Shown in pieces: positions 32,945 to 41,186 of a stretch of DNA of 64,000 nucleotides. The DNA is taken from assembly GCF_005146945.1 (NCBI RefSeq), contig NZ_SWMS01000020.1, positions 52,336 through 116,335 on the forward strand, written 5' to 3'. The notes below the pieces were generated by a model. It ran no database searches. It was given only the letters and a program-made list of their open reading frames with translations, and had not been told where the DNA came from. The position numbers and the translations under genes are program-made. The first letter of the stretch is position 1; each line of letters starts with the position of its first letter. This DNA comes from Prauserella endophytica (GTDB lineage Bacteria > Actinomycetota > Actinomycetes > Mycobacteriales > Pseudonocardiaceae).

Positions 32945-35827
32945 TTGTTCGGTCGCGACCGCAGCCGGAAGGCACAGCAGCCGGCACAGTCGAAGCAGGC
33001 CGAAGGCGGCCGCCGAGGCAGGCGGCTGCCCGGTGAGCAGGCCATACCCACCTACACGCCGTCCATCGCGGCGCGCTCGATCGACGGGCACCTGCTCCGG
33101 ACCGGCCACGAGGTCTACGCCTGGTACCGGCTCGCCCCGCAACGCTGGTCCTTTCGGTCCGACTCGCAGCGCAAGGACCTGATCGCCGCCATCGCGGGCC
33201 AGTACGCCGAGTTGCAGGGCCGATGGATGCACCTGCGCGTGACCACGCGGCCGTACCCCATCCGGATGTGGGCCGAGGCGCACGTGCACAACGCCCACGA
33301 CCGGCCGTCCGACGTGCCGGGCTCGCTGTCCTTCGACGACTACCTCGTCGGCGAGCAGCAGCAGCTGATGGGCCGCTCCATGGCGGAGAAGGAGGTCTAC
33401 CTCGGCGTGCAGGTCCAGACCCGCCGGGTCGTGGACCGTGCCGTCGAGCGGGCAGCGCCGCTGCTGCGCAAGATCCTGCCCGAGGCCGTGGACGCCGAGC
33501 TGACGGCGCTGGACTCCGAGGTCGAGCACCTCGACCAGGTCATCGGGTCGAGCGGGCTAGAGGGCAGGCCGGTGCACGCCGAGGAGATGTCCTGGCTGAT
33601 GCACCGCTCGTGCTCGCTGGGCCTGCCCGCGCCCCGCAACCTGCCCGCCGTGCCGGGCGCGGCGTGGGAGCCGGAGGACCTCGCGAGCTTCACCGACGCC
33701 GCCGACTTCCACAGCGACCCGTACGCGCCGACCGTCACCGTGCGCGGCCGCACCGGCTCCAACGCGGGCGTCAAGCGTCACGTCGCCGTGCTGACCGTGG
33801 GGCAGATGCACGGCCTGCAGATCCCCGAGGTCGACGACCCGTGGGTGCAGCACGCCGACCGCCTGCCCGCCGCCGTCGAGTGGTCGGCCCGCATCTACGT
33901 TCGCAGGCCCGAAGAGGTCGCGGGAGAGCTGCAGCGCCAGATGAACAAGGTGCGCTCGCAGGTCAAGCACTACACCGACGAGCACGAGCTGGAACCGCCG
34001 CAGTCGCTGGCGCGGCAGGCGTCGCGCGTGCTGGAGATCGACGACGAGATGACGTCGGGCTTCACCGCGCTGGCCACCCGCGTGCGGTCGTGGTGGCGGC
34101 TCGCGGTGTCCGGGCCCACCGAGCGCGAGGCCCTGCGCCTGGCCCAGCAGCTGCTGGACCTCTACAAGCCCAAGGTCGCCATCGAGCACCCCGAGGCGCA
34201 GTACGCGATGGCCAGGGAGTTCATCCCGGGCGAGCCGCTGTCGAACGGCGCCTACCTCCGGCGCGGCTCGGTGGTCTGGGCCGCCTCGTCGGTGCCGACC
34301 GCGACGGCCGAGGTCGGCGACCGGCGCGGGATCCTGCTCGGCGAGACCTGCACGGCCACGCGGCGTCCCGTCGCCTGGGACCCGTGGATGGCGCAGGAGA
34401 TCCGCGACGGCTCCGGTCTCACCGCGATGGTCGCCGGACTCGGTGGAGGTAAGTCCTTCCTCGGCGGCGGCATCGTCTACAAGACACTGCGCGCAGGGGC
34501 GCACTGGACGATTCTCGACCCGTCCGGACCGCTGTCGCGGCTGTGCGACCTGCCCGAGCTGCGCCCGTACGCACGGCCGATCAACCTGCTCAACGCGCAG
34601 CCCGGCATCCTCAACCCGTACCGGGTGGTCGCCGAACCGCAGCTCGACCACTTCCTCGACGAGGAGGACCCGGAGCGCGCGTGGCGGCGCGAGCGGGCAC
34701 TCGCAGGCGCCACCCGGCGTCGTCTCGTCCTCGACGTGCTCACGGGCGTGCTGCCCTACGACGTCGCAAGGATGCCGCAGACCCGGATCGTGCTCCTGCG
34801 TGCGGTGCGGACCGTCGGTGGCCGCTACGACGCCGACCCCGGCCAGGTCATCGACGCGCTGCGGCGCGACTCCAGCGAGCATCACGAGCACGCCGTCGTG
34901 GTCGCGGACTTCCTCGACGAGCTGCGCGAACGCATGTCGCTGCTCATTCCCGAGACCGGTGCCGACCCATACTCCGACACCCGCGACGACCGGCTCACCG
35001 TGCTCACGATGGCCGGGCTGACGCTGCCCAAGGAGGGCGTCGGGCGCGAGCACTGGACCGATGCCGAGGCGCTCGGCGTGGAAATGCTGAACCTCGCCGC
35101 GTGGCTCACCCAGCGCTCGGTCTACGAGAAGCCGAAGGACCAGCGCAAGGGCGTCTGGATCGACGAGGCGTTCTTCCTCTCCGAGGTGCCCACCGGTCGC
35201 GTGCTGATGAACCGCTTCGCGCGTGACTCGCGGAAGTGGAACGTCCGCGTGCTGCTGTCGTCACAGATTCCCGCCGACTTCCTGAAGATCCAGGGCTTCG
35301 TGGCGCTGCTCGACTCGGTGTTCGTCGGCAGGCTCGACGACGACGAGACCCAGTCCGACGCGCTGCGCCTGCTGAAAGTGCCCGTCGGCGTCGGCTACGA
35401 GCAGGTCGTGGCGGCGCTCGGCAGGCGGCCCGGCTCGCAGCGCGAGGTCGAACGCGACCGCGACCCGAGGCAGTTCATCTTCGCCGACGGCGCAGGCGGC
35501 GTCGAGCGGATCCGTGTCGACTTCTCCGGGCCGCACCTCGAGCACCTGCGCAACGCGCTCGACACCACGCCCGGCTCCACACAGGACCGAACCCCGGCAA
35601 GGCCCGGCGCGGAGCAGCCGAGGGAGCCCGAGTACCACGTGCCCGAGCCCCCGCTTCCGGAGGACGACTTCGAGGAGGACCTCGAGCGGGCGGCCGAGCT
35701 GGAGGTCGGCCTCACCGAGGAGCAGGTGCTGGAGGAGGCCGATCCCGACCGTGCGCCGGAGCGGACGGGTGAGGAGAGGCAACCGGCGAGGGCGGGCAAG
35801 AACGGCACCGGCCGGGACGCCGCATGA
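32945..35827 (+). CDS. VirB4/TraC-like T4SS ATPase
   Basis: 960 aa from a TTG with GGGAGG eight bases upstream. The N-terminal half resembles the VirB4 domain (GHEVYAWYRL, a long helical region, and EFIPGEPLSNGAYLRRGSVVWAASS before the ATPase core). The C-terminal RecA-like ATPase has Walker A GLGGGKSF at ~498-505 and Walker B GVWIDEAFF at ~736-744. A VRVLLSSQIPADFL strand provides the Q of motif 3. A ~90-residue acidic, Pro-rich tail follows. VirB4 energises pilus or channel assembly and substrate transfer. No second, VirD4-type coupling ATPase is encoded in the window. The gene overlaps the VirB6-like gene by 4 bp. Confidence 0.88.
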   Translation: MFGRDRSRKAQQPAQSKQAEGGRRGRRLPGEQAIPTYTPSIAARSIDGHLLRTGHEVYAWYRLAPQRWSFRSDSQRKDLIAAIAGQYAELQGRWMHLRVTTRPYPIRMWAEAHVHNAHDRPSDVPGSLSFDDYLVGEQQQLMGRSMAEKEVYLGVQVQTRRVVDRAVERAAPLLRKILPEAVDAELTALDSEVEHLDQVIGSSGLEGRPVHAEEMSWLMHRSCSLGLPAPRNLPAVPGAAWEPEDLASFTDAADFHSDPYAPTVTVRGRTGSNAGVKRHVAVLTVGQMHGLQIPEVDDPWVQHADRLPAAVEWSARIYVRRPEEVAGELQRQMNKVRSQVKHYTDEHELEPPQSLARQASRVLEIDDEMTSGFTALATRVRSWWRLAVSGPTEREALRLAQQLLDLYKPKVAIEHPEAQYAMAREFIPGEPLSNGAYLRRGSVVWAASSVPTATAEVGDRRGILLGETCTATRRPVAWDPWMAQEIRDGSGLTAMVAGLGGGKSFLGGGIVYKTLRAGAHWTILDPSGPLSRLCDLPELRPYARPINLLNAQPGILNPYRVVAEPQLDHFLDEEDPERAWRRERALAGATRRRLVLDVLTGVLPYDVARMPQTRIVLLRAVRTVGGRYDADPGQVIDALRRDSSEHHEHAVVVADFLDELRERMSLLIPETGADPYSDTRDDRLTVLTMAGLTLPKEGVGREHWTDAEALGVEMLNLAAWLTQRSVYEKPKDQRKGVWIDEAFFLSEVPTGRVLMNRFARDSRKWNVRVLLSSQIPADFLKIQGFVALLDSVFVGRLDDDETQSDALRLLKVPVGVGYEQVVAALGRRPGSQREVERDRDPRQFIFADGAGGVERIRVDFSGPHLEHLRNALDTTPGSTQDRTPARPGAEQPREPEYHVPEPPLPEDDFEEDLERAAELEVGLTEEQVLEEADPDRAPERTGEERQPARAGKNGTGRDAA

Positions 35828-37902
35828 ACACCGTGCTGACGCTGCTCGTCGTTTTCCTGTGCGCCTGGGCCTGGCACGGCGCACGGACGAGGCGACGACG
35901 AGGTGAGGGCCCCGCACGGGGCCGCAAGAGATACGCGGCACTGGTCGCGACCATCGCGATCCTCGGTCTGCAGGCCGTCGTCACGGCACCCCCCGCCCAC
36001 GCACAGGGTTGCGAGGCCCCCAACCCGGAACGCCCCGGATCCGGCATGGTCGGCGCGATCGACCCGCCGGACGTTCGTGGAGAGGAGCACAGCGCCTACC
36101 GCGACTACAGCTACGCCGGAATGGTGTGGAACGTCTACGACTGCGACAGTGGTGCGCTGGGGCTCACCGACCCCAACACCACCGTGGACACGTGGGCGGG
36201 CAACCAGCTCTTCAATATCGGCAAGAACATCGTCGGGGCCACCAACTCACTGCACTACACGGTGCTCGAGGGCGGGCTGCTCAACCCCATCTACAACGCC
36301 GTCTCCAAGGGCGCCGAGGCCGTCTACAGCAACATCTACGCGCAGCTGTTCGGAGTTGTGGCGCTGCTGCTCGCCATTTTCATGTTCCGAAATATCTGGC
36401 GCGGCGACCTCGCGACGGTGAGCAAGCGGGCGTTGTTCGCCTTGGGCGGGGTCTGGCTCGCAGCCTCGTCATTGGCGCTCTTGCGCTACTACGACGAGAT
36501 CGACCGCACGATCGTTCAGACCACGACGGATATCCAGGCGGGCTTTGTCGACAACGCGGCTGCTCGCAATGTCGACGACATCCTGCCTACCCAACTTCAC
36601 ACCCACGTCGTCTACAACAGCTGGCTCAGGGGAACGTTCGGGGCTCCGGACGCGCCGCAAGCCGAGCAGTTCGGCAGGCCGCTGCTCGACGCTCAGGCGT
36701 TCACCGTGCAGCAAATCAGCAATGGCGACGACGCCAACCAAGCGGTCATCGAACAGAAGAAGCAGGCGTTCAAGGACATCTCGACCCAACTTGGTCCGGC
36801 CGCCGGCTATTTCACCGGCGAGGACGGAAGCCGCACTGGTGCGGGATTCCTCGCGATGCTGCAGAGCTTGGTCTACGCGCTGTTCCAGCTGTTCGCCAAG
36901 GCGGCCGTGCTGCTGGCGCAGATCCTCGTGCGCCTGTTCACGCTCACCGCGCCGCTGATCGGGCTCGTCGCGATCCTGCATCACGATGTCCTGCGGCGCG
37001 TCGGCAAGGTCATCGGGTCGGTGGCGTTCAACCTGATCGTGCTCTCCGTGCTCGCCGGTGTGCACGCGCTGCTGTTGCAGGCGATCTTCGCGGCGGGCAA
37101 CTCGCTGTCGATGCTGACTCAGATCGTGCTCGCGGGCCTGGTGACGATCCTGCTGTTCCTCGTCGGCAGGCCGGCGAGGCGGCTCTGGCAGATGGTCGAG
37201 ATGTCGGTGAGCATGGTCGGCTCCGCCGTCCCGACACCGAGAGGTGGCCTCCTCTCGCGGTTCCGCAAGAAGAGCGACGAGCCGACGCCGCAGGACGAGT
37301 TCTGGCGCAACGTGCGTGACGACGACGAGGCGGCGGGCGGTGCGGCGACCAGGGGTCACGCCGGCGCGACCAGCGGCGGCCGGTTCCGTCCCGAGGCCAC
37401 CGTGTTCGCCAACTCCCAGCGCCTCGACACCGGCGGAGCGGCGGCGGCTCACCCCTCGACGAACTGGCCGACCGCGGTGGGCGGTGCCGAAGGGCGTCCC
37501 GCGCTGCCCGCGGGTGGAGGCGCGCCCGCGGGCGCCTTCGCGAGCTACGTGCCGGGCCGATCGCCGGGCGACTACGCCCAGCCGCGGACGGTGACCGCGT
37601 CGAGCAGGCGGGTCGACACCGCGCCGGTGACCGACCGCGGCTGGGACCGCGGCGACGACGATCCGGTGGTCGTGCCCTCGCGCATGGCGTCCGTGGGCGT
37701 CGGGTCGGCGTCGTCCGACCAGCCTCGCGAGACGATGCCGGGACCGCCGCCACCGGCGACCGTGCCGCCGCAACCGCGCCGGGTCGAACCGGAGCTGGTG
37801 GCAGGCAAGCCGGTGTTCGTGCTGTACCGGCCGTCCAGGGGACTCGAGGTTCGGGGCAGTGAACACGGGGAGTCCCGCGACACGGACCACGTGGTGCGGT
37901 AG
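35824..37902 (+). CDS. VirB6/TrbL-like polytopic protein of T4SS-like cluster
   Basis: 692 aa, coupled to the VirB4 gene. A first hydrophobic stretch (about 3-18), a basic loop and a second stretch (38-58) ending in APPAHAQG may be a signal-type segment. An external region of ~110 residues follows, then about six TM helices (about 175-225 and 335-460). The last ~220 residues are Ala/Gly/Pro-rich and probably cytosolic and disordered. VirB6/TrbL proteins form the inner-membrane channel. Part of the middle region (near 36200-36800) uses more A/T-ending codons than its neighbours. Confidence 0.75.
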   Translation: MNTVLTLLVVFLCAWAWHGARTRRRRGEGPARGRKRYAALVATIAILGLQAVVTAPPAHAQGCEAPNPERPGSGMVGAIDPPDVRGEEHSAYRDYSYAGMVWNVYDCDSGALGLTDPNTTVDTWAGNQLFNIGKNIVGATNSLHYTVLEGGLLNPIYNAVSKGAEAVYSNIYAQLFGVVALLLAIFMFRNIWRGDLATVSKRALFALGGVWLAASSLALLRYYDEIDRTIVQTTTDIQAGFVDNAAARNVDDILPTQLHTHVVYNSWLRGTFGAPDAPQAEQFGRPLLDAQAFTVQQISNGDDANQAVIEQKKQAFKDISTQLGPAAGYFTGEDGSRTGAGFLAMLQSLVYALFQLFAKAAVLLAQILVRLFTLTAPLIGLVAILHHDVLRRVGKVIGSVAFNLIVLSVLAGVHALLLQAIFAAGNSLSMLTQIVLAGLVTILLFLVGRPARRLWQMVEMSVSMVGSAVPTPRGGLLSRFRKKSDEPTPQDEFWRNVRDDDEAAGGAATRGHAGATSGGRFRPEATVFANSQRLDTGGAAAAHPSTNWPTAVGGAEGRPALPAGGGAPAGAFASYVPGRSPGDYAQPRTVTASSRRVDTAPVTDRGWDRGDDDPVVVPSRMASVGVGSASSDQPRETMPGPPPPATVPPQPRRVEPELVAGKPVFVLYRPSRGLEVRGSEHGESRDTDHVVR

Positions 37903-37911
37903 GGGGTCGCG

Positions 37912-38508
37912 ATGCCGATTCGTACCAACCGTGGCCGGGCGGCCGTGTACCGCCGCCTGTGGGGCTGGCCGCTGCGCTCGCCGACGCACCTGATCGGCAC
38001 GTTCATCGTGGTCGTTGCCGTGCTCGTGGCCGCGGGGATCGTGGTGCCGAGGCTGGTCGGCGACTCCGGCGCGGGGGCCACCCCGCCCGCGGGCCAGTCG
38101 CCCGGTGCCGCCGGCTCGGCCACCGGCGACCGGCTGACCACCACCAGCCCGTTGCCGACGCGGCTGTCCGAGCCGCTCGCCAAGCCCACCACCGCGCCGC
38201 CAGCACCCGCCGCGCTGCGGGTCGCGGCCAACTGGGCGGCGGCCTGGGTGAACCACCCGCAGGGCGTCACCAACGAACAATGGCTCGAAGGCCTGCGTCC
38301 GTACACTACGGAGGAGTACCTGCCGGTGATGCGGAGCGTGAATCCGGCGAACATCCCGGCCACGAAGGTCACCGGGGAGCCCAGCGCCACCGCCTCCTTC
38401 ACCAGCTCCGTCGAGGTCCAGGTACCCACGGACGGCCCCACCCTGAGCATCACCGTGGTCAGCACGAACGCCGGCTGGCGTGTCGCCGACTACCACCAGG
38501 CGGGTTAG
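37912..38508 (+). CDS. VirB8/TcpC-like bitopic protein of T4SS-like cluster
   Basis: 198 aa. A basic cytosolic N-terminus (TNRGRAAVYRRLWGWPLRSP) precedes one TM helix (27-49), a Pro/Thr-rich linker, and an extracellular domain starting at AALRVAANWAAAWVNHP. That domain ends with alternating strands (SATASFTSSVEVQV, LSITVVSTNAGWRVADY), as in the NTF2-like folds of VirB8 and TcpC. Such proteins bridge the membrane channel and the cell-wall hydrolase. It precedes the wall-hydrolase gene by one base. Assignment rests on topology, fold pattern and context. Confidence 0.65.
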   Translation: MPIRTNRGRAAVYRRLWGWPLRSPTHLIGTFIVVVAVLVAAGIVVPRLVGDSGAGATPPAGQSPGAAGSATGDRLTTTSPLPTRLSEPLAKPTTAPPAPAALRVAANWAAAWVNHPQGVTNEQWLEGLRPYTTEEYLPVMRSVNPANIPATKVTGEPSATASFTSSVEVQVPTDGPTLSITVVSTNAGWRVADYHQAG

Positions 38509-38509
38509 C

Positions 38510-39502
38510 GTGCGCGCGGGGCTACTGGTCGGGTGTGTCACCGCGGCCGTCATCACCGTGCTGCTGGCCGTCGGGATGGTCGCCATCATCGACAGCCAGC
38601 GGCAGCAGGCCCAGGGCGTGACGCCGCTGAGCTGCGACGCGGCGATCGGACCGACGCAACCCGGCCTGGCGAGCAAGGGCGAGGCCGACGCGAGCGAACT
38701 CGACGAGGAGCAGCGGGGCATCGTCTCGCTCATCATCTCGATCGGCAAGGAACGCAAGCTCTCCCCGCGCGCATGGCAGATCGCCATCCAGGCCGGGATG
38801 ACCGAGTCGCGGCTGCGCAATCTCAACTACGGCGACCGCGACTCGCTGGGCATTTTCCAGATGCGGCCGTCGATGGGCTGGGGCACGGTCGAGCAGGTCA
38901 CCAACCCGCCGTACCAGGTCAACAAGTTCTACGACGTGCTGGAAGAGGTCGACGGCTGGGAGGAGATGCGGCCCGGCGACGTCGCGCAGGCCGTCGAGCG
39001 CTCGGCGTTCCCCGACCGCTACCACAACTGGGAGCCGATGGCGGTCCACCTCGTCGAGAACATGGGCCAGGTCGAGAACGCGTCGGGCTGCGGTGAGAGC
39101 GCCGGACCGGTGTTGCCGCCGAACCAGGTGGCGGGACAGGCCATCCAGTTCGCGCTGGGGGAGCAGGGCAAGCCGTACGTCTGGGGCGCGACCGGTCCGA
39201 ATTCGTACGACTGCTCGGGACTCATGCTGCGGGCGTACGAGGCGGCCGGGATCACGCTGCCGCGTGTGTCCAGGGACCAGTACAAGGCGGGCGCGATGCT
39301 GCCGGTGGAGCAGGCCCAGCCGGGCGACCTGCTGTTCTGGGCGTACGACCCGTCGAACCCGAGCACCATCCACCACGTGGCGATGTATCTCGGTGACGGG
39401 AAGATGGTGGAAGCGCAGCAGAGTGGTGTGCCGGTGCACACGAGGGAAGTGTCGTGGGACGAGGCCGAGCTCGTTCCGCAGGCGGTCAGGCCTGGCGTGT
39501 GA
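38510..39502 (+). CDS. VirB1-like cell-wall hydrolase: transglycosylase-like plus NlpC/P60
   Basis: 330 aa from the GTG one base after the previous stop (a GTG ten codons earlier is an alternative). One N-terminal TM helix (4-27) anchors it outside the membrane. A lysozyme-like lytic domain has QAGMTESRLRN (Glu 99) and DSLGIFQMRPS (111-121). The C-terminal NlpC/P60 domain has SYDCSGLMLRAY (Cys 235) and IHHVAMYLGDG (His 288/289). Two-domain hydrolases of this kind open peptidoglycan in Gram-positive conjugation systems (for example TcpG of pCW3 and Orf14 of Tn916). Confidence 0.9.
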   Translation: MRAGLLVGCVTAAVITVLLAVGMVAIIDSQRQQAQGVTPLSCDAAIGPTQPGLASKGEADASELDEEQRGIVSLIISIGKERKLSPRAWQIAIQAGMTESRLRNLNYGDRDSLGIFQMRPSMGWGTVEQVTNPPYQVNKFYDVLEEVDGWEEMRPGDVAQAVERSAFPDRYHNWEPMAVHLVENMGQVENASGCGESAGPVLPPNQVAGQAIQFALGEQGKPYVWGATGPNSYDCSGLMLRAYEAAGITLPRVSRDQYKAGAMLPVEQAQPGDLLFWAYDPSNPSTIHHVAMYLGDGKMVEAQQSGVPVHTREVSWDEAELVPQAVRPGV

Positions 39503-39523
39503 GTACTACGTGGAGTGAGTGTC

Positions 39524-40702
39524 GTGGCCAAGAAGTGGGGTAAACGCGGAAAGCAGGGTGGCCAGTCCGCCGGACTCGACGCCGACCCTCGGAACATGTT
39601 CGGGTACCCGCAGGCGCCGAGAAGCGCTCCGCCCGCGTCCAGCACGCCGCTCGCCGACCACCTGCGCCGGGGCTGGCCGGGAGTCGACGCGGGGTACGTC
39701 GTGCTGCCGCGCTCGATCGCGGAGTCGATGCCGCTGCCGTGGCAGCAGCAGATGGCGGCGCTGCTCGCCCAGTTCCACGACACCCACGCCCGGCTGTCGT
39801 GGCCGACCTACCGGGTGGTGCCTTCGCGGCCGGAGCGGCTCATCGACCTCGACGAGGAGCAGCTCGCCGAGGCCGGTTACCTGGTGGAGATCGACGCTGA
39901 CGGCGAGATGGTCTACCGCGAGCGCAGCGGCCGGAAGGTGGAGGATCCCGAGCACACGACGGTGCTGGTGTCGTGCCTCGACCCGATCGTGCGGGGTGCA
40001 CAGCAGACTGTGCAGCAGGCGCCGGCGCCCGCGCAGGGCAGGCCGGCGCCGATGAACATCGGTCCGCAGCCGGTGTGGCGTACGACGTCGGCCTCGGCAC
40101 CGTCGGCTCCACCGTTGCCGCCTCCGCCGACGGCGCCCTCGGTGTCCTCGCCGCAGGCGAGGGAGTCGGTGGAGCAGCCCCCGGCGTCGCCCGCGGAAGC
40201 CAAATCGGCACCGGCGGCCGCGCCGGAACCACCTGCGGCGGTGACCCCAGCGCCTCCGGTGTCCCCCTCGGCCTCGGTGACCCCTGCGCCTCCGGTGTCC
40301 CCCTCGGCCTCGGCAGCCGAGTCTCCTGCGGAGCAGGAGACCGCCACGCGTTCGGTGCCCCCGTCGGCTCCGGCGTCCGGATCGTCCGCGGTTCGGGAAC
40401 CTGCCGCGGCGCCCGAGCCGCCCGCGGAGCCGCCGTCGGCTCCGTCCGCCGAGGACGTCGACGTGGACACCCCGCCACGGGGCATCGCCGTTCAACGGCC
40501 CGCGGAAACCGCGGCGGAGCCGGCGGCGCAGCAGCCGCCCGCTGGGCAAGCGCGGTCAGAGCGGGGCTGGTTCGACGAGATGCCGGGGGATCGGGGTGGC
40601 GAGCGAGCCGGCCGCGCGGAGCCGAGTGAGGCGGGTCAGGGCGGCGAGTTCGGGCCTACCGGTGACGAACCCACGGAGATCCCGTATCGGTACCGCCGCT
40701 GA
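39524..40702 (+). CDS. Large uncharacterised protein closing the T4SS-like operon
   Basis: 392 aa from the GTG at 39524, with GGAG eight bases upstream (GTG 39515 is also in frame). The first ~160 residues look folded: a Lys/Gly-rich start, LADHLRRGWPGVDAGYVVLPRS, PWQQQMAALLAQFHDTHARL, then WPTYRVVPSRPERLIDLDEE and EAGYLVEIDADGEMVYRER. The remaining ~230 are Pro/Ala/Ser-rich and disordered, including two 12-residue repeats (TPAPPVSPSASV). No TM helix is seen, so it is probably cytosolic. It follows the hydrolase gene by 21 bp and may be a substrate, adaptor or dedicated cytosolic factor. I do not recognise a family. Confidence 0.65.
   Translation: MAKKWGKRGKQGGQSAGLDADPRNMFGYPQAPRSAPPASSTPLADHLRRGWPGVDAGYVVLPRSIAESMPLPWQQQMAALLAQFHDTHARLSWPTYRVVPSRPERLIDLDEEQLAEAGYLVEIDADGEMVYRERSGRKVEDPEHTTVLVSCLDPIVRGAQQTVQQAPAPAQGRPAPMNIGPQPVWRTTSASAPSAPPLPPPPTAPSVSSPQARESVEQPPASPAEAKSAPAAAPEPPAAVTPAPPVSPSASVTPAPPVSPSASAAESPAEQETATRSVPPSAPASGSSAVREPAAAPEPPAEPPSAPSAEDVDVDTPPRGIAVQRPAETAAEPAAQQPPAGQARSERGWFDEMPGDRGGERAGRAEPSEAGQGGEFGPTGDEPTEIPYRYRR
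40241..40312 (+). repeat. 36-bp tandem duplication inside the unknown T4SS-linked gene
   Basis: Units 40241-40276 and 40277-40312 differ at one base. They encode two consecutive 12-residue Pro/Ser-rich repeats, so the length of the disordered tail may vary between strains. Confidence 0.8.
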
Positions 40703-40740
40703 CGGTGGCCGCCGGGGCGGCCACGTGTCAGGCTCGGAAC

Positions 40741-40950
40741 ATGGCACCGATGAGCAAGGACCCGAACCCGGCCGCAGGCTGGTGGTACAACACCCGGACC
40801 GGTGAGGTCGAGCACGGCGAGCTGTCGCGTTCGATCGATCGCCTGGGGCCGTACCCGGACGAGGCGACCGCTCGCCGTGCACTGGAGATCGCCCGCGAGC
40901 GGACCCGGGCCGCCGACCGAGCCGATGCCGACTGGGACAGCGAGGACTGA
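40741..40950 (+). CDS. Small SPOR-like/unknown 69-aa protein
   Basis: 69 aa from the ATG at 40741 (another ATG three codons later). The sequence has GWWYNTRTGEVEHG, then DRLGPYPDEATARRALEIARERTRA, a pattern shared by many short actinobacterial proteins labelled SPOR-like: an aromatic strand, then a GPY-turn and amphipathic helix. No signal peptide or TM segment is visible. It lies 38 bp after the secretion cluster. It is followed by a large repeat array, so it may be the end of that transcript or its own unit. Function unknown. Confidence 0.7.
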   Translation: MAPMSKDPNPAAGWWYNTRTGEVEHGELSRSIDRLGPYPDEATARRALEIARERTRAADRADADWDSED

Positions 40951-40957
40951 CCAGCCC

Positions 40958-41176
40958 GCGAGTCTCCCGTTCAGGACGGCGAGTCTCCCGTTCAGGACGG
41001 CGAGTCCCCCGTTCAGGACGGCGAGTCCCCCGTTCAAGCCCATGAGTTTCCCGTTCGAGCGCGCGCCCCGCGCGCCCGAACGCGCCATCGCGTGCCCGAG
41101 CGGGCCACTCGCGTGTCGGAGCGGGGGACTCGCGTGTCGGAGCGGGGGACTCGCGTGCGGGAGCGGGGGACTCGCG
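40958..41176. repeat. 21-bp tandem repeats in two inverted blocks
   Basis: Five head-to-tail units of GCGAGTCTCCCGTTCAGGACG type begin at 40958, 40979, 41000, 41021 and 41042. After a GC-rich centre, four units in the opposite orientation (core AGCGGGGGACTCGCGTGTCGG, period 21) run from about 41086 to 41176. The two blocks can pair as a very long stem. They fill the gap between convergent genes, so they may terminate both transcripts. Confidence 0.8.
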
Positions 41177-41186
41177 GCAGCCGCCG

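Noticed and set aside
40958..41176. CRISPR array
   Set aside because: The units are contiguous without unique spacers, change orientation half-way, and no cas gene is nearby.
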